64,000 bases of DNA from Chionis minor (Eukaryota; Chordata; Aves; Charadriiformes; Chionididae). The notes beneath the pieces are model-generated. The model had not been told where the DNA came from and did no database searches. It was given only the letters and a program-made list of their open reading frames with translations. Each line of letters opens with the position of its first letter. The stretch's first letter is position 1. Position numbers and translations under genes: made by a program. The stretch covers positions 62,625-126,624 of the forward strand of contig VZSF01001924.1 in NCBI GenBank assembly GCA_013398295.1. Reading direction: 5' to 3'. Positions 46,131-59,059 of this stretch are shown in pieces.

Positions 46131-47945
46131 GAGGTTCCTGGAGTGTGATGAGGATAACTTCCTGACACAGCTGGTGAGGGAGCTGACTAGGTAAGGTGCC
46201 CTGCTGGACCTGTTGTTGTAAACAGAGAAGGGCTTATGAAGGATGTAATGGTTGGAGGCCATTTTGGGCATAGTGATCACAAAATGATAGAGTTTTTGGT
46301 TCTTGGAGAAGCATGGAGGGGGATCAGCGGGACTGCCACCTTGGACTTCTGAAGGGCGGACTTTGGTGTTTTCAGGAGCCTGGCTGACAGAGTTCCTTGG
46401 GAGGCAGTCCTGAAGGGCAAAGGAGTCCAGGAAGGCTGGATTTTTTTCAAGAAGGAAGTCTTAAAGGTGCAGGAGGAGGCCATTGCCATGTACCAAAAAA
46501 GGAGCTGTCAGGGAAGAAGACCTGCCTGGCTGAACAAAGAGTTATGGTGGCAACTCAGGGTAAAAAGGAGAGTTTATGGCCTTTGGAAGAAAGGGCACGC
46601 CACCAGGAGGACTACAAAGATGCTGTGAGGCTATGTAGGGAGAAAATCAGAAGGGACGAAGCCCAGCTAGAACTTAATCTGGCTTCTGATGTTAAGGACA
46701 ATAAAAGAAGTTTTTGTGAGTCCATTAGCAATAAAAGGAGGACTAAGGAGAATCTCCATCCTCTGTTGGATGCCGGGGGGACACATAGTGACAAAGGATG
46801 AGGAATAGGCTGATGTACTTAATGCCTTCTTTGCCTCAGTCCTTAACAGTAAGACCAGTTGCACCCTAAGTACCCAGCCCCCTGAGCTAGCAGACAGGGT
46901 CGGGGAGCAGAATGAAGCCCTCATAATCCCAGAGGAAATGATAAGTGACCTGCTACAACACTTAAACCCACAAAAGCCTATGGGGCTGAATGGGATTCAT
47001 CCAAGGGTGCTGAGAGAGCTGGCAGAAGGCAAAGTAAGTTTGCAGACGACACCAAGTTAGGTGGGAGTGTCAACCTGCTTGAGTGTAGGATGGCCCTACA
47101 GAGTGATCTGGACAGGCTGGATCCATGGGCTGAAGCCAATGAGGTTCAACGAGACTTGAGATTCAAAAAGTCCAAGAGCCAGCTCCTGCACTTGGGTCAC
47201 AACAACCCCATGCAGCGCTACAGACCTGGGGAAGAGTGGCTGGAAATCTGCTTGGCAGAAAAGGACATGGGGGTGTAGGTCAACAGCTGGCTGAATATGA
47301 GCCAGCAGTGTGCCCAGGTGGCCAAAAAAGCCAACAGCATCCTGACTTGTATCAGAAATAGTGTGGCCAGCAGGATTAGGGAAGTGATTGTCCCCCTGTA
47401 CTTGGCACTGGTAAGGCCCCACCTTGAGTACTGTGTTTGGTTTTGGGCCCCTCACTACAAGAAAGACATTGAGGAGCTGGAATGTGTCCAGAGAAAGGCA
47501 ATGAAGCTGGTGAGGAGTCTAGAGAACAAGTCTTATGAGGAATGGCTGAGGGAACTGGGGTTGTTTAGCCTGGAGAAAAGGAGGCTGAGGGGAGACCTTA
47601 TCATTTCCTACAAGTACCTGAGAGGGTGTTGTAGAGAAGTGGGGGTCAATCTCTTCTCCCAAGTAACAAGCAATAGGAGAAGAGGAAACGGCCTCAAGTT
47701 ACACCAGGGAGGTTTAGGTTGGATAGCAGGAAAAATGTCTTCTCTGAAAGTCAAGCATTGAAACAGGCTGCCCAGGGAAGTGGTGGAGTCACCATCCCTG
47801 GAAGTATTTTAAAGATGTGTAGACATGGAGCTTAGGGATGTGGTTTAGTGGTGGTTTTGGCAGCGTTATGTTGATGGTTGGACTGAATGATATTAAAGGT
47901 CTCTTCCAACTTAGATGATTCTGTGATTCTATGATTCTATGCTTC
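45885..47945 (+). mobile_element. CR1 LINE copy C (endonuclease to 3' end, with internal deletion)
   Basis: It starts inside the endonuclease region ('gggtaagaatcagggggaag'). It contains the block GGFNLPDICWEYN, which is GDFNLPDICW in the family, the SDHK-type block, and the linker between endonuclease and RT. It then jumps near 47030 straight to the sequence around RT motif C. By comparison with full CR1s, roughly 600 bp of RT core are missing. After that it is continuous to the CR1 tail ending in repeated ATTCTATG near 47940. Confidence 0.93.
47036..47761 (+). pseudogene. CR1 copy C reverse transcriptase, C-terminal part
   Basis: FADD (codons at about 47039-47050) comes directly after the deletion junction. 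Then follow [23 protein letters not shown] and a stop near 47276. The frame from 47297 is open for 154 codons with RT C-terminal blocks ([20 protein letters not shown], then [21 protein letters not shown]). It lacks motifs A and B, so it cannot encode a polymerase. Confidence 0.88.
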
Positions 47946-49049
47946 TTTTTCGTTCTTGTTGATTCTCTTTCAATTCCGGTTCCAAATTCCTTTGTAGAAG
48001 TTACTCAGTCCTTTTGTTAACATGGAATATTTTGATTGTATTCATAGATGGGGTTTTTTTGCCTTTAGTCACTTTTTTTATGCCCTTACTTAAAGATGTA
48101 GTTCCTCTGTCTCATAAGCCTGAGTACTGAAGTGATGAGCACAGTATAAGAATAGGATAAGGTCGGTCATTTGCTTTGTCCCGTTGGTGTGCCTGCCTGA
48201 CTTTTCTTTCTCTTTTTCCTACTACTAGCTCAAAGCTTTCTAAGCCCACAACCTCCTCAGCCTGTTTGGCTTTTAGTTTGGAGTGGTTTGTTTGTTCTTT
48301 TTTTCTTTCGGGGGAGAGGTGTTGGTTTGGTTTTTTATCCCTTATTAAGGAGCTAGTTTTCCAGAAATTTCAGGAGAAAGGAGAGATATGAATTTTTATG
48401 TGTACTACTTTGTAATAATATTAAAAAATTACTATAGATGTCTGCTGCTGCAGATTTCTTTCTCATTATGGGCAAGATATTTTTTGTGTGTACAGTGCAG
48501 ACTTCAATATAGGGAGCCCTTGCTAGCTTGGCTAGTGGAACAGAAAAGCAATTTAAATGATTTATCGTGATGGAGCTGTATAGAGCCACGTAGTTTATTG
48601 TGCATATGCATAGTTCACTGTGGGCTAGAGCTCCTGATGGGCCAATGAGTGAAATTTATGTGTCACTTGAGATCCTCAGATTTCTCAGCTGCTGTCTAAC
48701 TTAATAAAATGTCTAAATTTCCTCAGTGTACTGGCACAGGTATTGCCTAACTGTTCAAATGCTCACACAGTCTGTCAAACTGTTCAAAACATGGATATAT
48801 GCCTAGGTGGTAGCTGACCTCTCTGAGTATAATTTCTTTATTCTTCTGTTTATGACATTTCAGACCATGCCCACAAGAGAAAACCAGGACTAGAAAGGAC
48901 TTTGTGGATCTCTGTGGATAGTGCCTGCAATAGCAGAGAACTGGATTCTATTTTCAAAAGTATATCAAACCTCATCTCAGTAGTTGAGGGCTTCTGCTGA
49001 CTTCCCTGTGACAGCTTATTCATAGCTGTATTTGTGCAAACATTGTTCC
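47946..49049. other. Unique AT-rich non-coding DNA
   Basis: T-rich segments lie near 48295-48345. No gene was recognised. A faint CR1-tail-like 'ggactagaaaggactttgtg' at 48890 may belong to the old element that follows. Confidence 0.45.
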
Positions 49050-50310
49050 TTAGTTGAAGTCACTCTTCTTCCTTCTTAGTGTTTATCTCCCTGAAGTATT
49101 TTAGAAAGAAGAGTTAAATTGTACCTCAGCCTTCATTTTGGTAGACTACAAAAAGCAGATCTCTTTTCGTCCTCTCTCCTATGATAGGCTTTTCTTTGTC
49201 CTTATAATTGTAATAGCTCTTCTCTAATTCCCTTCCTTTTTATTTAATACATCTTAAGATTGACAGTCACTGTATTCTTAATGATGATGTGCCAGTGTTG
49301 CGTTTACCTTTTAGACAATTGTTTCACATTAATATCACATTAGTGAAGCTATGATCAACAAATACAATCAGGTCCTTCTGCTTTCATGTTATGGGGATAC
49401 ATTTGAAATTAAAAATGAGTTTTAATTTAAGTATTTCTAGTTAGTGCACAGCCATGTATTTAGTATTGCTGAATATCCACTAACATGGTCTTCCAGGTCA
49501 TTCATGACTTTGTTTTATTAATAGTGTCTGTCTTTGTGATGAGAGCTCCATTTCTAGCAATGGATACCTGTAAAGATATTGGGCCCAAAGCCAATTTTTG
49601 CTTCCCCAGTCACTCACTCCAGCCCAGGAGTTTTCTGTTTAATCCCATCTGTTATTATCTTCTGTTAGGCCAATTCCTGGCTCAGATTAGACTTCTATTA
49701 ATCTTTATCTTCTTTAGGTAAACCGCTAGATTTCAGTGTGTCAGAGTGTTAGCACCCAGATGGATTAGCTCTTACTTCATTACCCTACTGTGGGAAATAG
49801 TTTCATTTTTTAAAAGCTCATGTTAAAATTTTGCTTTTTTTAATGAACAAAACTGAGTCTATAGATAGATGGAAAAAATGTGTCCAAAAGCCTTGCATGT
49901 TATTTGGGTCATATGAAAAAGTATATATTTATTGGTCTATTCTCCTGAATACAAATAATATGTTTTGCTGTTCTTCAGATTTGTTCTCTCCCCGTATGAA
50001 AGCTGTCTCAAAATACATGCTATTTGACCTGCAACTTCATTTTTCAGTTCTTCCACAGTCCTGGGATGGAGAGGACCTGGTGCTTATAATTTGGAAATGT
50101 TTAGTTCCTTGAGATCTTCTTTCACTTCTGTTACAGTATTTTTAGTTTCTTTATATACACTTTTATTTGCCTTATCTGCAAGCTCAATGTCACGCTGTGT
50201 TAAAAACTGAAGAAAACTATCTATTTAGTTACGAAGCCATTCATTATACTTAGTCTCCACCTTATCATTTGCACTTTATAGTGCCACCTTCTAGATCTCT
50301 TAAGAACAAG
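49050..50310 (-). mobile_element. Probable old CR1 remnant, minus strand
   Basis: Several segments occur in the order expected for a worn CR1 read backwards: 'ctcttctctaattcccttcc', 'tggtcttccaggtcattcat', 'ttctgttaggccaattcctgg', 'cagtcctgggatggagagga' and 'ttagttacgaagccattcat'. Each resembles a conserved block of ancestral amniote CR1, but divergence is high and no frame is open. The unit may be composite, and the boundaries are rough. Confidence 0.42.
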
Positions 50311-50399
50311 GTTGTATATCTTCACAACCCAGGGTCATTTGTAGCTGTCCAGCTGAGAACACAGTCACAGTATGCATCTGTGCCTCTTCGTGCTGCTCA

Positions 50400-51133
50400 C
50401 AGAGTCACAGACTGGTTGAGTTTGGAAGGGACCTCTGGAGGTCATCTTGTCGAAACCCCCTGCTCAAGTAAGGACAACTAGAGCTGCTGCGCAGGACCAT
50501 GTCCAGACAGCTTTTGAGTATCTCCAAGGATGGAGACTCCACAACCTCTCTGGCCTACCTGTACCAGTCCTTGGGTATCCTCACAGTAGAAAAGTGTTTT
50601 CTGATGTTCAGAGGGAACCTTCTGTGTTTCAGTTTGTGCCCCTTGCACCTGGTCCTGTCACTGGGCACCACTGGAAAGAGCCTGACTGTATCTTCTTTGC
50701 AGTCTCTCATTGATGAGATCCCCCTGAGCTTTCCCTTATCCAGGCTGAACAGACCCAGCTCTCTCAGCCTTTTCTCACACGAGAGGCGCTCCAGTTCCTT
50801 AATCATCTTACTGGATGATTCATTGGAAGGAGGATTCCACCTTCACTGGATTCAATCCAGTGAGACTGTATCTTTCTTGTACTGGGGATCCTGGAACTAG
50901 ACACGCAGTACTCCAGGTGTGGCCTCACTGGTGCTGAGTAGCAGGGAAGATTCATCTCTCTTGACCTGCTGGCAATGCACTGCTTACTGCAGCCCAGGGT
51001 GCCATTAGCCTTCTCTGAGACAAGGGCACATTGCTGACTCCACCAGGACCCCCAGTACTTTTCTGCAAGGCTGCTTTGCAGCCAGGCAGCCCCCAGCATG
51101 TGCTGGTGCAGGTTTCTGCCTTTTAGCATCAGA
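50400..51133 (-). mobile_element. CR1 LINE 3' part, minus strand
   Basis: The plus strand opens with the reverse complement of a CR1 tail ('agagtcacagactggttgag', then 'ggaagggacctctggaggtc'). Read on the minus strand it covers the C-terminal RT blocks ([33 protein letters not shown]) and ends 5' near 51133, just before the QQCALVSEKANG and NLHQHMLGA segments run out. Small indels break the frame. Most of it (from 50452) reappears after the N at 52680. Confidence 0.92.
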
Positions 51134-52679
51134 CTTTCTCCATGTATTCTGTGTCATGCCTGGCCTCCCAACTCCTGTCCGTAATTCAGCTCGAGAGAGA
51201 CACCTAAAAGTTGAATTTTGCAATAGCTTTAATAGCTCTGTCCCTATATGATTTTAGTCTGAGATTTCGTCACTTGGAAGTTATTGAGAACACCAGCTCC
51301 TTGAAAGATTTCATGCATAGCCACAGTGATGACTGTGAAGAGCTCTATTACTAAAGCAATGATGGATGTAAATGCAATTTAGCTATACAGATGGATCTTT
51401 AAAAAAGTGCAATGCATATTTCTCTTACAGTTGGCCAAATGAAAGATAGTGCTAAATAAAGACATCACTCCTGTGTCTTTTTAGTTTTGTTTTTTACCCA
51501 CTTTTGGTAAATTTGCAGGCCTAAGCAAGTTCAAGTTTCTGTCATTTCTAAATATCCTAAACCAAAAGTTTTAGTGCTGAGAACACCTAAATATTTGCAG
51601 AAAATGTGTATTTGTAGAAACAAGAAGCAAAATCATAGATTTGACCTCATTAGAAATGTCCCCTAATGATCTCTTTTTGTAGACAGAGGTTAAGGGACAA
51701 TGATTGTATTATTAATTGATACTTTGATTACAAGCTTCTCTTTAATCCGGGACGGGGGGGATAGGGGGAATGGGGACATGACGACAGGATGACAATGAGG
51801 GGGACGGAGGAGGAGGAAAGGCTATTTTGGGGGATATTTCCCGTTTATTTTCTCATTCATATAAAGGTGCCTGGCTCACTTTTGCTTTTAGCAATGGACA
51901 TTTTGCCCTCTAGTGGTTTTTCTCGGTTATTAAATGTTCTGGGAAAACCTATTCATTTAGCTAGGAATGCCTGGATTTGATTTTAATTTTTAAACTGTGC
52001 ACTTAGTTCATCAGACTGCACTTAGATTCTTGTGTGGAGCTGCAAAGCAAACGATTTTAAGATTATTTTGGAAATTATATGTTTCTTTTCTTTTGTCTCT
52101 GCATCCGCTGATGTACCTTCAAGACTCCACCTTTAACTACAGTGTCCTAGAGTCTGGGATATATTTTATTTGAATAGATTGTTGATGGGAAGTTAAAAGT
52201 CACTGCATTTTAATTTGAAAGTATTGGCAACGAAATTAGTTGGCAAAGATTTTGCTTTTAAGTGAATCTTTACTTCAAAACAGAGACGCTTTATTTACAG
52301 TATGGCTAACATTATTTGTTGCTTTATTCAACAAAACAAAGTACTGAAAACTGTATAATAACTGGAGCTGTAAAGGGCAGCATATATCTGCTGAAAAACT
52401 TTCTTTTGATTCCGTAACAATGATCCAGTTATGGTTATTTGTGGCATGAATTGTGGGTAGATAGAATGGGTTTAGGTTTATTCTAAGAGCCACAGTCACT
52501 ACTTTAGTGCTTTGGGAGTATGAGAATTGTTACCATTTATATTTTAATTATTGGGACTCCAGCATACTGGGTTTCTGTTGCAATATTTCTAAGCGTTTTT
52601 TATTATGTGAGATTTTGCTGAAGTGAATGTCATGTTGGCACACAATTTATTTGGAGCTGTGCAGAGGAGGAATAATACT
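50452..52679. repeat. First copy of a 2,228-bp exact duplication
   Basis: Every base I compared between this interval and 52681-54908 is the same, and every open frame lying wholly inside it recurs with identical translation at an offset of 2,229. It includes most of the CR1 at 50400-51133 and about 1.5 kb of unique DNA. The unit ends exactly at the N. See 52680 for interpretation. Confidence 0.95.
51134..52679. other. Unique AT-rich non-coding DNA (first copy)
   Basis: No gene was recognised. A short G-rich stretch lies at about 51749-51790. The same sequence is repeated at 53363-54908. Confidence 0.55.
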
Positions 52680-52680
52680 N
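52680..52680. other. Assembly gap (single N)
   Basis: The only ambiguous base in the window sits exactly at the junction of the two identical 2,228-bp copies. A one-base N with the same sequence on both sides is the signature of two contig ends that overlap but were placed end to end. Confidence 0.97.
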
Positions 52681-54908
52681 GAAACCCCCTGCTCAAGTAA
52701 GGACAACTAGAGCTGCTGCGCAGGACCATGTCCAGACAGCTTTTGAGTATCTCCAAGGATGGAGACTCCACAACCTCTCTGGCCTACCTGTACCAGTCCT
52801 TGGGTATCCTCACAGTAGAAAAGTGTTTTCTGATGTTCAGAGGGAACCTTCTGTGTTTCAGTTTGTGCCCCTTGCACCTGGTCCTGTCACTGGGCACCAC
52901 TGGAAAGAGCCTGACTGTATCTTCTTTGCAGTCTCTCATTGATGAGATCCCCCTGAGCTTTCCCTTATCCAGGCTGAACAGACCCAGCTCTCTCAGCCTT
53001 TTCTCACACGAGAGGCGCTCCAGTTCCTTAATCATCTTACTGGATGATTCATTGGAAGGAGGATTCCACCTTCACTGGATTCAATCCAGTGAGACTGTAT
53101 CTTTCTTGTACTGGGGATCCTGGAACTAGACACGCAGTACTCCAGGTGTGGCCTCACTGGTGCTGAGTAGCAGGGAAGATTCATCTCTCTTGACCTGCTG
53201 GCAATGCACTGCTTACTGCAGCCCAGGGTGCCATTAGCCTTCTCTGAGACAAGGGCACATTGCTGACTCCACCAGGACCCCCAGTACTTTTCTGCAAGGC
53301 TGCTTTGCAGCCAGGCAGCCCCCAGCATGTGCTGGTGCAGGTTTCTGCCTTTTAGCATCAGACTTTCTCCATGTATTCTGTGTCATGCCTGGCCTCCCAA
53401 CTCCTGTCCGTAATTCAGCTCGAGAGAGACACCTAAAAGTTGAATTTTGCAATAGCTTTAATAGCTCTGTCCCTATATGATTTTAGTCTGAGATTTCGTC
53501 ACTTGGAAGTTATTGAGAACACCAGCTCCTTGAAAGATTTCATGCATAGCCACAGTGATGACTGTGAAGAGCTCTATTACTAAAGCAATGATGGATGTAA
53601 ATGCAATTTAGCTATACAGATGGATCTTTAAAAAAGTGCAATGCATATTTCTCTTACAGTTGGCCAAATGAAAGATAGTGCTAAATAAAGACATCACTCC
53701 TGTGTCTTTTTAGTTTTGTTTTTTACCCACTTTTGGTAAATTTGCAGGCCTAAGCAAGTTCAAGTTTCTGTCATTTCTAAATATCCTAAACCAAAAGTTT
53801 TAGTGCTGAGAACACCTAAATATTTGCAGAAAATGTGTATTTGTAGAAACAAGAAGCAAAATCATAGATTTGACCTCATTAGAAATGTCCCCTAATGATC
53901 TCTTTTTGTAGACAGAGGTTAAGGGACAATGATTGTATTATTAATTGATACTTTGATTACAAGCTTCTCTTTAATCCGGGACGGGGGGGATAGGGGGAAT
54001 GGGGACATGACGACAGGATGACAATGAGGGGGACGGAGGAGGAGGAAAGGCTATTTTGGGGGATATTTCCCGTTTATTTTCTCATTCATATAAAGGTGCC
54101 TGGCTCACTTTTGCTTTTAGCAATGGACATTTTGCCCTCTAGTGGTTTTTCTCGGTTATTAAATGTTCTGGGAAAACCTATTCATTTAGCTAGGAATGCC
54201 TGGATTTGATTTTAATTTTTAAACTGTGCACTTAGTTCATCAGACTGCACTTAGATTCTTGTGTGGAGCTGCAAAGCAAACGATTTTAAGATTATTTTGG
54301 AAATTATATGTTTCTTTTCTTTTGTCTCTGCATCCGCTGATGTACCTTCAAGACTCCACCTTTAACTACAGTGTCCTAGAGTCTGGGATATATTTTATTT
54401 GAATAGATTGTTGATGGGAAGTTAAAAGTCACTGCATTTTAATTTGAAAGTATTGGCAACGAAATTAGTTGGCAAAGATTTTGCTTTTAAGTGAATCTTT
54501 ACTTCAAAACAGAGACGCTTTATTTACAGTATGGCTAACATTATTTGTTGCTTTATTCAACAAAACAAAGTACTGAAAACTGTATAATAACTGGAGCTGT
54601 AAAGGGCAGCATATATCTGCTGAAAAACTTTCTTTTGATTCCGTAACAATGATCCAGTTATGGTTATTTGTGGCATGAATTGTGGGTAGATAGAATGGGT
54701 TTAGGTTTATTCTAAGAGCCACAGTCACTACTTTAGTGCTTTGGGAGTATGAGAATTGTTACCATTTATATTTTAATTATTGGGACTCCAGCATACTGGG
54801 TTTCTGTTGCAATATTTCTAAGCGTTTTTTATTATGTGAGATTTTGCTGAAGTGAATGTCATGTTGGCACACAATTTATTTGGAGCTGTGCAGAGGAGGA
54901 ATAATACT
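52681..54908. repeat. Second copy of the 2,228-bp exact duplication
   Basis: It begins abruptly inside the CR1 3' tail at 'gaaaccccctgctcaagtaa' with none of the terminal CR1 sequence before it (50400-50451 is not repeated). It then continues beyond 54908 into unique DNA. The 5' part (52681-53362) is the minus-strand CR1 again. Probably not a real second copy. Confidence 0.95.
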
Positions 54909-57900
54909 GCATAAAATATGTAATACTCTTCTGAAAGATAATGAAGAGTCCTAATTAACATGCTTGGTGTAGCACCAATTGAGATTAAATATACATGCTA
55001 TGCAGGATTGTTCTGTTCAAGGTAAGCTAAAAATAAACATTTAGGAGATATTACAAAAAGTCAACTTCAATACAAAGTTTCATTGCATCTGTGAATTCAA
55101 GTACTTCCTGACTGGAATAAGAGAGGTTCATAGATTAATGTTTTCCCAGTTCTCTGTTACATGGTCCCCAAAACCTTTAGTGTAACTAATTCCTGAAAAG
55201 AACCACAGATGGATTGATGATACCCAATGGGTTTAGAATGACTGGATTTGAATAAACCTAGGTTAGGTGATGCTTGAGACAAAGTAACTAAACAGCTACA
55301 CTCTTCCTTACATCAGAATCAAGCAAGTTTACACCAATGAAAATATTCTGAAAAAATGTACTTTGTGCTCTTAAGACTTTGCAATAAATAAAAACGTCAG
55401 ACTACTCTTTCCAGTGCTCTATTTTTACTTGCAAAATGTTTGTTTATATTTATTTATTAAACTCTTTTCATCCACTCTAAAATGTAGAAGACTGGATCAC
55501 CCAAAACACCCCTAACTTATGAAATAGTATTTTTCATAGGAATCCTGATTATATTAGAATAATGAAATTTTCCTAGAAAAGTAATAGAGAGGTCTTTCCA
55601 TAAACATTGTGATTTTGAGCACTGGTCTACAAAGATAGGACAGGAGGGCCACCAAGTAAAGAAAATTGTTTCTGAGGCTTTTAGCTGCTGCTGACCTGAA
55701 GAATAAGGGCTGTGAGTCTGCCAAAGTGGCATGAGCAGCTACAACATGTCTTGGGAGAAAGTTGAGTTAAGCATTTCTACAGTTCAAGGGTCATCTGCCT
55801 AGGAAGCTGGGAGAAATGTATTAAGCTCAGAGAAAATTTCGCTATAGCTTATTATGAAGAGCAATTTTTTTAGTAGCAAAAGGTTCTAAAAAGTAGCAGA
55901 AATTGTAAAATAAGAACTAGTAGAAGAATAGGGATAGAAAGGGTGTGCATCAGGAATAAAGAGAAAATAATGTATTATTCTCCTAATTGCTTGTAAATTT
56001 TCTCCTCTTTGTAGCTGATTCCCTGATTTCCTGCTGCTGTTGTTTTGTTTTGGGGGAGCGGAAGAGGGGTTACATCTTTTCCGAGGGATCTTGTGATCTT
56101 AACTACCATTGCTTCAGATCATCTATGGTAGACATTTCTGGTAGTCTGGTGAACCCTGCCGTTCCAAAACATCGTCTGCCGTGTGTGAACAAGTGCTCTG
56201 CCTAGAGCTGCAAGCAGACTTGACTGCTTGGATGTAGCCATCATTGCCCAGAACCACCCATTCTGTCTTCCTGTTGAAGGGTTCATCCCCTGTAGCAGGA
56301 ATGAATGAGACGGTTCTGTATCTCAGCACCTCAGGTCACTGATGTGTGAATTCCCTCTTAAGAATTACCACTTAAAATATGTGCCAGTAAGAGAGGCAGT
56401 TAAATTGTGGTGGCTGTGAGATGAATAGCACTCTTGCAACTTTGGGAGCACTTCCCAAGAGCAGGGGACATTTTTAGGCATTTATGACTTTAGTAGCACT
56501 GCTTGGTCTCCTTGGAATCAGGAGTCTAAGTCTCCAAAGTTGGACCTGGAGAAGCTCCAATGACCCAGAGATCAGAAGATATGCAAGGTCCCTGTGAATG
56601 CTGCATTGAAGTCAAAGTTAATATAAAAGAAGTTTATTTTGGACAGGCTGGCTTACAGCTGAGAAATGCCACCATTCTTATTTGAATAACAGCAATTTTT
56701 CTGAACTTTACATGAGATGAACTGTGGTGAGGATTTTTGTTTTAATTTTGGTTTTCCCAAAAAGTTGGTTCCTTTATCCCTAGTTCCTCCTTGTAATTCT
56801 TAATATTATAATTTTTCACTTTCTTTGTGCATATTTTAACAGCACAAAATATTGTCCTTTTTTTCTTGATATCTAATAGAAAAATAAACATTGAATAAAA
56901 AATGACAGTTGTATGTCTGTTTTGCTCTTCATGAGTACTAGAAATCTTATGAAGTGTTGTCATATGCTGTAATATGTTTAGCAGTTGGAGATTGTTAAAT
57001 AGATTAATCAGCTGGTGTTAATGTTCAAAATTCTATTGCAAATAGTCTAAATCATGTATTGAATATTGAAAATCATGTCATTATGGCCACTTAAACTGCA
57101 ATTAGAAATAATTAAATTATCCCAACCAAAGCAAGTGTAGTAAATAGAAGAACAGATTAAACTTGATTTTATTTTAGTTTATCTGTCTCTAATAAATATG
57201 CTACAGCATTAAAAATCCCCTGGGGAACCATTACTGTAGGTTAATAAAGACTAAAATTATATTTCAAAGTTTTATTTCCATGTCATAGGAGTATCAAGAT
57301 AGAAGATAAACCTTTTCTGAAAAATTGCTTGGAAAAAACCAATCCATCGTGTTTAGGAGAGTTTTCTTGATTTGTTATGCTAACATTATTGCTATAGTAT
57401 CAGAGGTCTTAGGAAAAATGGGATCCCCTAAAGACATTCTCGTGTTTTGGTAGGAATTTCAGCCAATCTAAAGTGTTTTTAGAGCCAGAGAGCAGTTATT
57501 TCTGAAGAAAACCTTTTCCCTTCATTTCACCTGCAGCTATTACATAGTGCTCTGTGGTTTCAGTTCTGACATCCTTCTAAGCTCAGCCTAAGGCTGACTG
57601 CAAAAATAGTGTCTTCAAAAGTTTTAATTCATTAAACTAGCTAAATAAAATAAGAGTTGTTTTCCTATTTTGTGAGCATACGATGCTTTTGTACTTCTGT
57701 GTTGCTGTACCCACCATATTCCCCCTCCTCTGAGATTTAATGACTACTTAAGATATCAAGGCACCATAGTTCGTGTTTTAATTTGCCTCGGGAACTTTAA
57801 ATTCAATAAATATTACTGCAAATGGTACTCAACAAGGCTTATCTCACATTATCTGGCCTCCACAGAGAACTTGAATCCCAGTTCCTAACTGTGAGGCGTG

Positions 57901-59059
57901 CTTGTGAATAAGGGAAATGCCAAGCTGAGTCTTTCTGATATCCTCCCCCTCTCTGGAGGTTATGCACCTGCCCCAAGTCTGCAAGCGCATACCTTCACCT
58001 ACCCAAGCCACGGCCTCAGAGTTGGGGCCTCAGAAAATAGGGGACTGTTGTGGATTGTTTCCCTCATCAATAATTAGAGAATAATTAGAGGGTTTTTCCA
58101 GGGTGTTGAAAATCCCATCCAATGTCCTTCTCAGCCACAAAGGATTCAGACCCTGTGCTGCAATTTTAAATGTTAACTTTAAAACCTGATTGAAGGATTT
58201 GAGATGGTAAGTTGTACTTCAGAGTGTGAGGTGATGTACTTCAGCATTAATAACAACATTTGTGCAGTAAGCCCCTCAAGGGAAAATAAAAAAAGAGTAT
58301 AAAGGGTAGACCAAACTCATCGATTAGTAACTGAGAGTGACTGCTGTGATGAAAATGGCCAATTAAAATCTAAATTTTGTCAGGAGAGATATTTACAGTA
58401 AAGAAGGAAAAAGCCACTATGCTGATATGCTGTTGTCTAGTCAGTTATGTTCAAGAAAGATAAACTGAGCCTCTGGGTTCAAGACAGGACCAACAAATCT
58501 CCCGCTAGATTAAACAACCTATAAGAGGGGAGTAGAAAAAATTCTTTTTTTTTTTTTTTATCAGCACAATGCAGGGTGAGGTAGGATATATTTGTTGTCC
58601 GTAAATACCTTGGAATAGTATGACAAAAGGTTAGAAGAGTATTTATTGAATTAAGGACAATATTTTCATGAAAAAAAATACGTACATATTTGACTTGAAT
58701 TAGGCTTGAATCTGTGGTTCCTTGAAAGCAGGAAATTTGCAGCTAGGTCAGGTTATGGAGGAGGTTGTATTTTGAACGACCTGTCAAGTTCTAGCTTCAA
58801 CCTCTATTTCACTAGTTATCCAACGGAAAAAAATAACTGAAGCTTTTAAATTGCCAAGAACTCTCATTTTCTAATGAGTCTTGAGAAAAGGATCTAAGGA
58901 ATTAAGCACCTCACTCCCTCTGTTGTTTCCAAAAGGTTTTGCAGCTCTGTATCAGTCTGTGTAGCTTGTTCTTGCCCATCTTATGGTATGAGAGCCAACA
59001 TTTCAAGATAGATGCTTCAAGCTCTTTCAGACAACAAAAGAGTTTTCTGGGCCTCTGTG
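54909..59059. other. Unique AT-rich non-coding DNA
   Basis: No gene or repeat family was recognised. A poly-T run lies at about 58544-58559, and a small local duplication 'aataattagag' occurs twice near 58070-58090. Confidence 0.55.

Noticed and set aside
50452..54908. Interpretation of the 2.2-kb repeat as a genuine recent tandem duplication
   Set aside because: The single N exactly at the junction and the perfect identity favour an unmerged assembly overlap.
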